Below, piece by piece: positions 25,565 through 34,586 of a stretch of 64,000 nucleotides of DNA. Made by a program: the position numbers and the translations under genes. Each line of letters begins with the position of its first letter. Positions within the stretch are counted from its first letter, which is position 1. The DNA is taken from positions 248,001-312,000 of the forward strand of contig NZ_RBZM01000004.1 of NCBI RefSeq assembly GCF_003628305.1, written 5' to 3'. The notes beneath the pieces are model-generated. The model searched no databases. It saw only the letters and a program-made list of their open reading frames with translations, and was not told where the DNA came from. This stretch comes from Cohnella endophytica. GTDB taxonomy: Bacteria; Bacillota; Bacilli; Paenibacillales; Paenibacillaceae.

Positions 25565-27766
25565 ATGAAGACGACTACGTTTTTCGAACGAAAATATAAC
25601 GAACTCGGCGTGGAGCTAAACGAAGTTCAGCGTGAGGCGGCCATGCATGCGGAAGGTCCGTTGCTTCTGCTGGCATCGCCCGGCTCCGGCAAGACGACGA
25701 CGCTCATCATGCGGATCGGTTACTTGATCGAGGAGAAGGGCGTGCGACCGTCGCGAATCAAGGCCGTGACGTTCAGCCGAGCTTCCGCCCAGGACATGAA
25801 GGAACGATTCGCACGTTTTTTCCCGGCGCTTGCCCATCAAGCTCCCGACTTCTCGACGATCCATAGCTTTGCGTTCGAGGTACTGAGAGATTATTATCGC
25901 GGGCGTAGAATCGCCTACCGTATGATCGAGAATCCGAACGAGCCGGGTGCAGAGAAGCTAAACAAGCCGGCGATTCTTCGAGATATTTTCCGCAAGGTGA
26001 ACCACGATTACGCCACCGACGACCAAATGGAGGAACTGACGAGCTACATTAGCCTGATCAAGAACAAGCTCCTTGAGGGCGACCGTCTGTCCGAAGCGAA
26101 GTGCGACGTACCGAAGGCTGCGGATATTTACAAGGAATACGAGCGCTTCAAGCAGTCCGGAACGCCCGAATTGCTGGTCGATTACGATGATATGCTAACG
26201 ATCGCCAACGAGGCGTTGACGCAAGACGCGGAGCTGCTGCGCGGCTATCAGAACCGCTACGATTACGTGATGACGGACGAGAGCCAGGATACTTCCCTCG
26301 TGCAGCATGCGATTATCGCAAATCTGGTGCAGTCGCACGGTAATCTGTGCGTCGTAGCGGACGACGATCAGAGCATTTATGCTTGGAGAGCGGCGGAGCC
26401 CCAATATTTGCTCGACTTCAAGAACGTCTATCCGAATGCATCCATGCTCAAAATGGAACAAAATTACCGCTCGACCCCAAACATCGTGGACGTGGCGAAC
26501 CGGTTCATTAAACGCAACAAAAACCGTTATGACAAAAACATGTTTACTCGTAACCCTTCGCATTCGCCGATCGCGATTACGGAGCTGCCGGATTACCGGG
26601 TACAGGCGAAATACGTCGTGGAGAAAATCGCGGACGGAGATCCGGAGGATTTGGGCGAAGTCGCAGTCTTATACCGAAACAACTCTTCTTCCATCATGCT
26701 CATGAACGCGCTCGACCGCATGGGAATTCCCTTTTATATGAAGGATGGGGATAATCGTTTTTTCTCCCACTGGATCGTCGAGGACGTGCTGAACTTCATG
26801 CGAATGACGTTTAACGATAAGAGGCCCGACATTCTGGAAAGAATCCATACGAAGCTGAACTGTTACATCACGAAGCAGCAGATGGCGGCATTGTCGGCGC
26901 TTGGTCCGATCGAAGAGGAATCCGTGTTCGACGCGTTGCTGCAGCATGTTCCTTTGCAGGAATATCAGATCAAACAGCTGGAAGCGGCCAAAACGACTTT
27001 CGCGCAATTAAAGGGCGCGAAGCCGCTGATGGCGATTCAGACCGTCCGGGATAAACTCGGCTACGATAAGGCGCTGGACAAAATGTGCGAACGGATGGGG
27101 TTCCGGAAAGAGTATTTGTCCGGGATTCTTAGCACGCTCGAAGAAATCGCAGAGCCCCTCGACTCGATGGAAGCCTTCGCCGCGCGGTTGAAGGAGCTGG
27201 AGCGCAACATGAAGCAATCCAAGTTCAACAAAGCCGGCAACGCGGTAACGTTATCTACGTTCCATAGCTCCAAAGGCTTGGAATTCCGGCACGTCTATAT
27301 GATCGATCTGATCGACGGCATCATTCCGTCGGCCGACGACCGCAAGAAGGAAGAGCAGGGTCGGTCCGAGGAGATGGAAGAGGCCGTGAGGCTCTTTTAC
27401 GTGGGGATGACGAGGGCGAAACAACGGTTGGAGCTGCTATATTATAAGAAAAAGGACGGAGACAACGTTCAGCCGTCGCCGTTCGTAACGGAAGTTCGCC
27501 ATATTCAGGATCCGCCGAAGGAGATCGCGAAGGCTCCGGTCAAGCTGTCGTCTAAGAAGGCGAAGGAGTTAAAAGCGCAAATCCCGCCCAACCCGAATGC
27601 GATCCGCGAGCTCGCCGGCTTGACGGAAGGCCGCGAAGTCCGTCATCGCGTATTCGGCACCGGCGAGATCGTTCGATTGGACGGCGACAGCATCGAGATT
27701 CGATTCGGGACCGCGATCAAGCGGCTTTCCGCGAACATCTGCGTCGATATGGGGTTGTTGGAATAA
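25565..27766 (+). CDS. UvrD/PcrA-like superfamily 1 ATP-dependent DNA helicase (YjcD-like)
   Basis: 733 residues. Walker A is SPGSGKTTT (38-46); motif II is DESQDTS near 240, followed by VADDDQSIYAWR. Motif IV-like MEQNYRST, STFHSSKGLEF (motif V) and FYVGMTRAKQRL (motif VI) complete SF1A. The C-terminal 45 residues (VRHRVFGTGEIVRLDGD) resemble the Tudor-like tail by which PcrA contacts RNA polymerase. Length and layout fit Bacillus YjcD better than PcrA. Start at 25565 after GAGAGG; the ORF start at 25520 has no ribosome site. The exact DNA-repair role is not deducible. Confidence 0.85.
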   Translation: MKTTTFFERKYNELGVELNEVQREAAMHAEGPLLLLASPGSGKTTTLIMRIGYLIEEKGVRPSRIKAVTFSRASAQDMKERFARFFPALAHQAPDFSTIHSFAFEVLRDYYRGRRIAYRMIENPNEPGAEKLNKPAILRDIFRKVNHDYATDDQMEELTSYISLIKNKLLEGDRLSEAKCDVPKAADIYKEYERFKQSGTPELLVDYDDMLTIANEALTQDAELLRGYQNRYDYVMTDESQDTSLVQHAIIANLVQSHGNLCVVADDDQSIYAWRAAEPQYLLDFKNVYPNASMLKMEQNYRSTPNIVDVANRFIKRNKNRYDKNMFTRNPSHSPIAITELPDYRVQAKYVVEKIADGDPEDLGEVAVLYRNNSSSIMLMNALDRMGIPFYMKDGDNRFFSHWIVEDVLNFMRMTFNDKRPDILERIHTKLNCYITKQQMAALSALGPIEEESVFDALLQHVPLQEYQIKQLEAAKTTFAQLKGAKPLMAIQTVRDKLGYDKALDKMCERMGFRKEYLSGILSTLEEIAEPLDSMEAFAARLKELERNMKQSKFNKAGNAVTLSTFHSSKGLEFRHVYMIDLIDGIIPSADDRKKEEQGRSEEMEEAVRLFYVGMTRAKQRLELLYYKKKDGDNVQPSPFVTEVRHIQDPPKEIAKAPVKLSSKKAKELKAQIPPNPNAIRELAGLTEGREVRHRVFGTGEIVRLDGDSIEIRFGTAIKRLSANICVDMGLLE

Positions 27767-27785
27767 CGGACGAGTACAAAGGGAA

Positions 27786-28568
27786 TTAGGATCCTGTCGA
27801 ACGATAGTGCCGGACTCCGAATCTCCATACTAGCACGCAAGGAACGAGGAAAAGGCATCCGGCGAGCGGAGTTAGCATGTGAAGCAGGGGGCTGCCATCG
27901 GTTTTGCCGAGAATGTAAAGCAACGGCAAATAGTTGACGCACCCGAACGGGATGACGTACGTGAAGAAACGCACGACCCATTTCTGGTAAATGTTCAACG
28001 GATATTGGGCCATCTCCCTGCCGCCGTCCGTGAAAATATTGGCGATCTCGAGTCCTTGGATCGTCCAGAAGCACATCGCGGCGACCAACATGAAGATGCC
28101 CGTGAAAATAAACACTCCGCTGACGACCATGAAGAGAAGCGTTATCGCTTTCGCGAACGTCCAATCGACGTCGATGCCATAGACAGCCCAGCCTAAGACG
28201 AGTAAGCTTTGGAGCAATCTGCCGATTCGCGTAAATTCGAATTTCGAACCGAGTACTTGCAGCACGGTGCCGCGGGGACGAACGAGCAACCGGTCGAAAT
28301 CGCCGTTCGATACAAGGGTCGAGAACATGTCGAAGCCTCTTCCCAAGCATTCGCTGATCGAGAAAGCCATGTGGATGACTCCGAAGCAGAGCGCGACCTC
28401 GTAGAAGTCCCAACCCTTGATTTGTCCGAATCTCTCGAACATGAAGTAAAGTCCGGCGAACACGGAGAACGGGATAAAAAATTGGCCGAACGACATGAGC
28501 CAAAAAGAAGTACGATATTGCATCTGGGACTTGAACAAAATGAGCAAATATTTGCCGAATAGCTTCAT
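27786..28568 (-). CDS. ABC-2 type exporter permease, subunit 2 (DUF990-like)
   Basis: 260 residues, six predicted helices. It begins MKLFGKYLLILFKSQMQYRT, the typical amphipathic start of this ABC-2 subfamily, with MFERFGQIKGW and GRGFDMFSTLVSNGDFDRLL in the first cytoplasmic loops. It pairs with the preceding permease. The last gene of a three-gene minus-strand operon; only 6 bp separate it from the upstream gene. The cargo is unknown. Confidence 0.85.
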   Translation of the reverse strand: MKLFGKYLLILFKSQMQYRTSFWLMSFGQFFIPFSVFAGLYFMFERFGQIKGWDFYEVALCFGVIHMAFSISECLGRGFDMFSTLVSNGDFDRLLVRPRGTVLQVLGSKFEFTRIGRLLQSLLVLGWAVYGIDVDWTFAKAITLLFMVVSGVFIFTGIFMLVAAMCFWTIQGLEIANIFTDGGREMAQYPLNIYQKWVVRFFTYVIPFGCVNYLPLLYILGKTDGSPLLHMLTPLAGCLFLVPCVLVWRFGVRHYRSTGS

Positions 28569-28574
28569 GCCGGT

Positions 28575-29378
28575 TTAACCTCCTTGCACGACGACTCGTC
28601 GTAGCGCCTTGCTCATCGTATATTTGCCAACCGCTACGAGTGCCGCCAACCAAGCCAATTGCAAGGGAAGCAGCTTTAGAGCCTCGTTAACCGGAATGTG
28701 ACCGGAATAGATTCGGAACGGAAAATCGGACGTAAACCGGAACGGAAGCGCATAGACGATCGATCTCATCCAAGACGGCATAAGCGGAATCGGAATAATC
28801 ATGCCAGCCAGGAACTCTCCGAGCACCGCGAAAAGGAGCAAAGAGCCCGCAGGCGACATCGTAACGAAAGTAGAGATATAGATAAGCATCGAGATCGAGA
28901 CGAGGATGAGCAAGCCGAAGAGCAGCGCGACGAAGGAAAGGATAGCCGCTTCGAAAGTAGCCGGGAGATTCAAGCGGTAAGGTTCAGGAAGAAACGCGGC
29001 TACGAGAAGAATAGGAAAGCATCTTAGCAAAGCGCCCGACAGTCGTTGCGCGAGCAGCTTCGCGTACCAGAAACCGTAAAGCTCGCTCGGGCGGCATAGC
29101 TCGTAGGCGATGTTGCCGCCGGTAATGAGCTGGAACAGCTCGTTGTCGCGGAACCAGAGCACGATAAGCGCCAGGAACGCTTGCTGGAGCCAGATGTAAT
29201 CCGCGATCTGCGGTAACGAGATCGGAGAATCGATGCTCGATTGGCTGTAGAACGCGACGAATACCATCAAGATGAGGAAGCCCCAGAAAAATTGCGTCGC
29301 GATGCCCGCGAGCGCGGCGGTACGATACTGCAAACCCATGGAAAGGCGGAGACGGAAAACGGATAGGTAGGCTCTCAT
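28575..29378 (-). CDS. ABC-2 type exporter permease, subunit 1
   Basis: 267 residues from the ATG at 29378, which overlaps the ATPase stop (ATGA). The longer ORF reaching 29705 lies inside the ATPase gene and is a shadow. The start MRAYLSVFRLRLSMGLQYRTAA matches the sister permease in style (20-residue core quoted in part), with six helices and YIWLQQAFLALIVLW in the middle. Forms the heteromeric membrane part of the exporter. Confidence 0.85.
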   Translation of the reverse strand: MRAYLSVFRLRLSMGLQYRTAALAGIATQFFWGFLILMVFVAFYSQSSIDSPISLPQIADYIWLQQAFLALIVLWFRDNELFQLITGGNIAYELCRPSELYGFWYAKLLAQRLSGALLRCFPILLVAAFLPEPYRLNLPATFEAAILSFVALLFGLLILVSISMLIYISTFVTMSPAGSLLLFAVLGEFLAGMIIPIPLMPSWMRSIVYALPFRFTSDFPFRIYSGHIPVNEALKLLPLQLAWLAALVAVGKYTMSKALRRVVVQGG

Positions 29379-30190
29379 GTGATTTGGTACTCCTTGTACA
29401 TCCGGACGATGATGTCTTCGATGGACGACGAGCCGTCTGCCGTTTCGTCGACGTATTTGTCTCTCAGCGTGCCGATATCCCCGTCGTAGAGGAGGGTTCC
29501 TTTTCCGATAAGGAGAATCCGGCTGGCCAAAGCTTCGATGTCGTTCATGTCGTGCGTCGTCAGGATGATCGTAACGCCTTTTTCTTGATTGATCCGGGAA
29601 ATGAATTGTCTGACCGCGATTTTGGAGACGGCGTCGAGTCCGATCGTCGGTTCGTCGAGGAAAAGAATGCTGGGGCTGTGCAAGAGGGATGCGGCGATTT
29701 CGCACCTCATTCGCTGACCGAGGCTGAGTTGCCTGACCGGCGTGTGGATCAAGTCTCCGAGGTCGAGCGTCTCGGTGAGCAGCTTAAGATTTTCTTGATA
29801 TTCGGCTTCCGGCACGTCATAAATATCCCGAAGCAGGTCGAATGAGTCGATAACCGGAACGTCCCACCATAGCTGCGAGCGCTGGCCGAACACAACTCCG
29901 ATATTCTGCACGTACTTCACGCGATCGAGCCAAGGCGTATAACCCATAATCGAGCACGAGCCCTTGTCAGGTACGAGAATGCCGCTCATCACCTTGATCG
30001 TAGTCGACTTCCCCGCTCCGTTAGGCCCGATATAACCGACGATCTCTCCAGGCTTGATCGCGAACGAAATATCGTTCAGCGCGGCCACCTCCGTATACTC
30101 CCTCCGGAACAGCGCCTTAAACGCGCTTTTCACGCCGGAAGTCCTCTTCGCGACCTTAAAGCTCTTGCTTATACCGCTAACCGTAATCAA
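29375..30190 (-). CDS. ABC-2 exporter ATPase
   Basis: 271 residues from a TTG start at 30190, chosen because AGGAGG lies nine bases upstream. Walker A is GPNGAGKST, the signature LSLGQRMR and Walker B ILFLDEPT, followed by LTTHDMNDIEALA. 'Signature LSLGQ with YVQNIGVVFGQRSQLWWDVP' is typical of the ATPases partnered with DUF990 permeases. A KSAFKALFRREY linker after the first strand is also usual for this group. Drives export by the two downstream permeases. Confidence 0.88.
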   Translation of the reverse strand: MITVSGISKSFKVAKRTSGVKSAFKALFRREYTEVAALNDISFAIKPGEIVGYIGPNGAGKSTTIKVMSGILVPDKGSCSIMGYTPWLDRVKYVQNIGVVFGQRSQLWWDVPVIDSFDLLRDIYDVPEAEYQENLKLLTETLDLGDLIHTPVRQLSLGQRMRCEIAASLLHSPSILFLDEPTIGLDAVSKIAVRQFISRINQEKGVTIILTTHDMNDIEALASRILLIGKGTLLYDGDIGTLRDKYVDETADGSSSIEDIIVRMYKEYQIT

Positions 30191-30304
30191 TTGTCGTATC
30201 CTCCTGTATGGAATGAAAAGCGAAAGGAAGAAGATGGTATCACTTACTTGCAAGCGTTGTCAATCACAAAATGTTGAATCGATACGCGGAGCGCAAGGTG
30301 TTGA

Positions 30305-30650
30305 CGATGAGCTGTAGTGCGATGTAATCGTACAAAGGAGCGAGTGCAGCGGGTGCGAACCCGTGCAGTCAGGTAAAACCGAACTGGAGCAAGAGAAATG
30401 TGTATTCGATGAGCTGTAGTCCGGTAAAACCGGACTACGGAGCGGGTGTAGTAGTTACAACCTGCGCAGTCAGGTGAAACCGAACTGGAGCAAGAGAATT
30501 GTGTGTTCGATGAGCTGTAGTCCGGTAAAACCGGACTACAGAGCGAGTGTAGTAGTTACAACCTGTGCAGTCAGGTGAAACCGAACTGGAGCAAGAGAAA
30601 TATGTGTTCGATGAGCCGTAGTCCGGTAAAACCGGACTACGGAGCGAGAC
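30305..30650. repeat. Seven-unit array of about 51 bp with alternating A/B cores (array 3)
   Basis: Core starts alternate: GTAGT at 30314, 30416, 30517, 30618 (type A) and GCAGT at 30365, 30466, 30567 (type B), with spacings 51, 51, 50, 51, 50, 51. Type A is GTAGTCCGGT-AAA-ACCGGACTAC, a perfect 10-bp palindrome. The first A copy differs (GTAGTGCGATGTAATCGTAC) yet still pairs. Type B is GCAGTCAGGTGAAACCGAACTG. GGAGC follows each core. An ORF on the minus strand through here is not a gene. Confidence 0.85.
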
Positions 30651-30690
30651 GGCAGTACAAGCCGGAGAGCAGAAAAACACGGTATCTCTA

Positions 30691-30824
30691 GGCATGGAGC
30701 GGGAATAGGTCTCGGAAGAGCGAAGCGTCCGCCTCTGTAAACCCATTGCCACCTCTACAGATTTTACCCATCAGGCAATGGGTTTGCAGGAAGCGGCTGG
30801 AGAGACCTATTCCCGTGGAATGCC
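30691..30824. repeat. 134-bp imperfect inverted repeat (possible MITE or structured RNA)
   Basis: Outer arms 30691-30713 and 30802-30824 share CGGGAATAGGTCTC (complement) and end in GGCAT/ATGCC. Inner arms 30737-30750 (GTAAACCCATTGCC) and 30774-30787 (GGCAATGGGTTTGC) match at 13 of 14 positions. Between the arms pairing is partial. No ORF of note. It lies between array 3 and the yesM promoter region. Confidence 0.75.
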
Positions 30825-31084
30825 GCCGCACCAACACCTCTTAACCTCGCCCCTCAACCTCGCCACCCCAATCTCACTACCCCGAAAACTCGCTGACTTC
30901 GCAGTAGCGCAACGCCACACCACTGTCCATTTTTATCCCTCCATAATGGGAATAACGTCTTATAGCCTCCGGCTTCCCACCTTATAATAAAAGGATAGCA
31001 ACAAGTTTGCGTTAGGTAATAACGCCGACTACCTGCTCCTCCTGATATAATGAGTTCAACATTCCCGAGAGGACGGGCGCACAG
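30825..31084. other. Non-coding stretch before the histidine kinase
   Basis: Begins with a pyrimidine-rich tract with repeated AACCTCGCC-like words (30835-30890). The rest is ordinary sequence with TATAAT near 31046, without a convincing -35 box, and GAGAGG before the kinase start. No gene seen. Confidence 0.5.
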
Positions 31085-32929
31085 ATGAGCTTGAGTCAAC
31101 GGATTTTTGTCGCCTTTTTCGCTTTTATAATCATTCCATTATTTGTGCTAGGCAGCGTCTCCTACCTCGTGTTCCAGAAAGTGACGCAAGAGAAATACGC
31201 CGAGCAGACGGAGCTCACGCTCAAAGCGATCGGCCGCAACCTCAACAACATGATCAAAGAAGCCAACTATTTCTCCGACTTCTGGGTTACGACGGAGGAC
31301 AGTGTTGAGTCCGTGGAGCAATCCATCGATTCGGGCGCAGGCGCTTTGGAAAGCGACAAAGATAATTCCAAAAGTCCGGACTACGTTCAACTGCTCGAGA
31401 AAGAGAGGCTGCGCCAGCGAGTGCTTCTCACTTATCCCGGCATCAAGTCGGTTACTTTGTACCGCAATGACAACCAGCAGATTACAGTCAATTTTACGAA
31501 GGATACGCCGATCGCGCGCAGCGAATTGGAAAGCAATCCGATATACAAAGAGGTTCTGCGCAAGAACGGAGCCCCGGTATGGGTCGGACCGAACGAAGAT
31601 CCCAAGCTGACGGGAGAAAATAATCTATTCACGCAAATCCGCGTCCTGCTTGACGTGGATTCGCTCACGAGCAAAGGCATTCTGGTGACGCGGTTCGAGC
31701 TCAGCGAGTTGGATCGGCTTTTCAGCTTTTATAGAAATCAAGGCAACAGGAACCGCAGGTTTCTTGTCGTGGCCGGCAACGGGAATATCGTCTTCGATAA
31801 CGCATACGAAGCGAGCGGGAAATCCATCTCCGAATTTGTAGATACGAAGAACGGAATCGATATGAAGCGTCGCGGATCGCAGAGCAAAACCTTAACCTTC
31901 GACGGGAACAAAAGCTTCGTATCCGTGCAAGATTTGCAATTGCAGAGACTGGGGGTCGGAGATTGGAAGCTGGTCATGGTCACCTCCTGGCAGTATTTGT
32001 CCGGCGACATGGCGCTCGTGCTTCGCTGGATGGTCGTGGTCACGACGGTTTCGCTCATTCTGGCTTTAGTATTCAACTTGATGTTCGTCCGCCGTACGGT
32101 CCGGTTTATCATTCGCGTCGTCAGGGCGATGCGTCAAGTGGAGCGCGGAGACTTGTCGACCCGCGTCCCCGTCGTCGGGAAGGACGAGACCTCGAGTCTG
32201 GCCTGGGGATTTAACAGTCTGGTCACGAGGGTGTCGGAGCTGCTCGACGACGTGAAGCAGGAGCAATCGCGCAAGCGCAAAGCCGAGATGATGCTCCTGC
32301 AGGCGCAGATTAAACCGCATTTTTTGTTTAATGCGCTGGAGTCCATCAATATACTCGCGGTCCAGAACGAAGGACGCAAAGTGAGCAAGATGGTGCAGCG
32401 GCTCGCGAATATTTTCCGGATCAGCATTCAACAGAAGGAAGAAATCACGATCGAGCAAGAGCTGGAACATCTGCAAAGCTACTTGGAAATACAGAAGTAC
32501 CGTTTCGAGGATTTGTTCGAATATTCGATTGACGTATCCCCCGAGCTCATGTCGAACACTATACTGAAGCTGACGCTTCAGCCGCTCGTCGAGAACAGTA
32601 TCCAGCATGGATTCGAAGGCATCGACTATATGGGACGAATCCATGTCAGCGCCCGAGAAGAGGGCAATAACATCGCCTTCTACGTCGAAGATAACGGAAT
32701 CGGCATTACGGAGGAGCAGATGGCACGCTTCGTTTCCAGCGGAATGACGACTTTGCAGGAAATGTATGAAGAGTCCCCGGAAACGGGCGAAAGACGGGGA
32801 CTCGGCGTCGGCAACGTCGCGGACCGTCTGCGAATCCACTACGGCAACGGATACGGATTAACCTTGTGTAGCGCCCCGGATCAAGGAACGATTATTAAAT
32901 GTTTGATACCGCAAGGAGCGGGGGAGTGA
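31085..32929 (+). CDS. YesM-family membrane sensor histidine kinase
   Basis: 614 residues. The first helix is at 8-30, an extracellular sensor region follows to about 315, and the second helix lies near 318-340. HAMP follows at about 342-395. The His_kinase domain has the phospho-acceptor H412 in KPHFLFNALES, and the HATPase has ENSIQHGF near 505 and DNGIGI. With the next gene it forms a YesMN pair; in Bacillota these usually control sugar uptake or cell-wall genes. The signal is unknown. The response regulator starts 6 bp downstream. Confidence 0.9.
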   Translation: MSLSQRIFVAFFAFIIIPLFVLGSVSYLVFQKVTQEKYAEQTELTLKAIGRNLNNMIKEANYFSDFWVTTEDSVESVEQSIDSGAGALESDKDNSKSPDYVQLLEKERLRQRVLLTYPGIKSVTLYRNDNQQITVNFTKDTPIARSELESNPIYKEVLRKNGAPVWVGPNEDPKLTGENNLFTQIRVLLDVDSLTSKGILVTRFELSELDRLFSFYRNQGNRNRRFLVVAGNGNIVFDNAYEASGKSISEFVDTKNGIDMKRRGSQSKTLTFDGNKSFVSVQDLQLQRLGVGDWKLVMVTSWQYLSGDMALVLRWMVVVTTVSLILALVFNLMFVRRTVRFIIRVVRAMRQVERGDLSTRVPVVGKDETSSLAWGFNSLVTRVSELLDDVKQEQSRKRKAEMMLLQAQIKPHFLFNALESINILAVQNEGRKVSKMVQRLANIFRISIQQKEEITIEQELEHLQSYLEIQKYRFEDLFEYSIDVSPELMSNTILKLTLQPLVENSIQHGFEGIDYMGRIHVSAREEGNNIAFYVEDNGIGITEEQMARFVSSGMTTLQEMYEESPETGERRGLGVGNVADRLRIHYGNGYGLTLCSAPDQGTIIKCLIPQGAGE

Positions 32930-32935
32930 CGATTA

Positions 32936-34567
32936 ATGCGAATTAAAGCGCTTCTAATCGACGATGAAGTGAACATTCTAAAAAACCTGCAAGCCGTTAT
33001 ACCCTGGGAAAGCCTGAATATCGAGCTGATCGGTACGGCCCGCAACGGAGAACAAGCGCTGGAGCTGGCCAGAGCTCAGCGCCCGCAGCTCATTCTTTGC
33101 GATATTCGGATGCCCGTCATGGACGGCATCGAATTTCTGGAAGCGCTTCGCGAATTCGATGCGGAAGCCGAGGTCATCATGATGACCGGATATCAAGACT
33201 TCAGTTACGTGCGGTCCGTTATTCGTTATGAAGTAAAGGATTATATCCTTAAGCCAATCGACTACGAGGAATTGGAAAAAACGATCAAACGGCTTGCGGC
33301 CGGCGTCCGGGAGAGAAGTATCGAAGCGCATTCGATGCAGCAAGAATGGAAACATGTCTTCCATCTGGCCTATGAGAAAGTGCTCTACGATCGGATCGTC
33401 GACCTAGGAGGCTCGGCGAGCCGTCCTTTTCTGAAGCTGACCGAGCTGGACGGGGATAACCTGGCGTTCGCGATGATGTTAGTGGACGTAGCGGATTATT
33501 CCCAGCGGGAAAGGTCTTGGGACGACAAGGAACGGAAGCTGTGGAATTTCGCCATTCAAAATATTTTGCAGGAAAACCTGACAGCCTTTAATGTCCAGCA
33601 CTCCGTGCTCCAGGTAAGGAGCGGGGAATGGTGCGTGCTGATCGAAAGATCCGCTCCGGATATCTATGACCGGGATCAAATCATGGGCTGGGCGGAGAAG
33701 CTGCGGTCTGCCGTCGAGAACTACCTCCGCCTATGTATCCGCATCGCGCTCCATCCGTCCGAGGTGACGCTTAAGCAGCTTGCCAAGACCTACAAGAGCC
33801 TCCAAAGATCGCTTAATTTGTCCCAGACGGCGGATACGGGCATTATCGTGTCGGAGAAAGCCAGAGGCAGCACCGAGCCTTCCCAGAAGCTATGGGACTG
33901 CATCGAAGAGATGGTAACGGGGTTGAAGCGGTGCGATCGGCGGCGGACGGAAACTTCGCTCAAGGAATTGAACGATAGCTTCCGACAACTGCCCGAAGCA
34001 TCTTTCGAGCGCGTCGCGCCGATCGTCCACTATTTGTGCCTCCACCTCATCAGGGAGATGCGCGCGATGGAAGTGATCGGCCGGGAAGAGGAACTCGAGG
34101 TATGGCGGCGGATCGATCAGCATCACGGCATTCGCGACACGCTTCAGGTCATCAATCGCCTCGTCGACCAGTCGTTGGAGAGCGTGATGAGGAAGAAGAC
34201 GAGCGACGTACTCATGCTGTCGGCGAGGGATTATATCGAACGCAATCTTTCCGCCGAACTAAGCATCGATTTGCTAGCCGATTACTTGGGCATAAGCGGA
34301 AGCTATTTTAGCCTGTTGTTTAAGCAGCATATCGGGGAAACGTTCGTCGAGTACGTGACGAAGCAGCGGATGGAGATGGCGAAGTCGATGCTCGCGTTAA
34401 GCGACAAGAGCGTCACGCAGGTGGGCCAGATGGTGGGCTACGCCGAAAGGCGTTATTTTACGCGGGTGTTCAGTAAATATACCGGGATGCTCCCATCGGA
34501 GTATCGCGACAGACAGCATAATCAATCCGGCGCGGAGCTGCCGGCATGGGCGATTCATGAAGACTGA
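32936..34567 (+). CDS. YesN-family response regulator with AraC DNA-binding domain
   Basis: 543 residues. The receiver domain (1-120) has acidic D9/D10, phospho-acceptor D56 in CDIRMPVMDG, and K in YILKPIDY. A long middle region of about 300 residues is typical of YesN. The C-terminal AraC pair of HTH motifs spans about 430-530 (LADYLGISGSYFSLLFK and QVGQMVGYAERRYFTRVFSKY). It would be phosphorylated by the kinase just upstream. Its stop overlaps the region before nagZ, so nagZ is probably co-transcribed. Confidence 0.9.
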   Translation: MRIKALLIDDEVNILKNLQAVIPWESLNIELIGTARNGEQALELARAQRPQLILCDIRMPVMDGIEFLEALREFDAEAEVIMMTGYQDFSYVRSVIRYEVKDYILKPIDYEELEKTIKRLAAGVRERSIEAHSMQQEWKHVFHLAYEKVLYDRIVDLGGSASRPFLKLTELDGDNLAFAMMLVDVADYSQRERSWDDKERKLWNFAIQNILQENLTAFNVQHSVLQVRSGEWCVLIERSAPDIYDRDQIMGWAEKLRSAVENYLRLCIRIALHPSEVTLKQLAKTYKSLQRSLNLSQTADTGIIVSEKARGSTEPSQKLWDCIEEMVTGLKRCDRRRTETSLKELNDSFRQLPEASFERVAPIVHYLCLHLIREMRAMEVIGREEELEVWRRIDQHHGIRDTLQVINRLVDQSLESVMRKKTSDVLMLSARDYIERNLSAELSIDLLADYLGISGSYFSLLFKQHIGETFVEYVTKQRMEMAKSMLALSDKSVTQVGQMVGYAERRYFTRVFSKYTGMLPSEYRDRQHNQSGAELPAWAIHED

Positions 34568-34586
34568 CAAGGGGGAGATGAACAAA

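Noticed and set aside
28698-29027. Highly charged 109-residue plus-strand ORF
   Set aside because: Antisense to a membrane permease gene; the R/E/D-rich composition is typical of the reverse reading of hydrophobic codons.
30435-30752. 105-residue minus-strand ORF
   Set aside because: It runs through array 3 and the hairpin; its sequence simply translates the repeats and it has no ribosome site.
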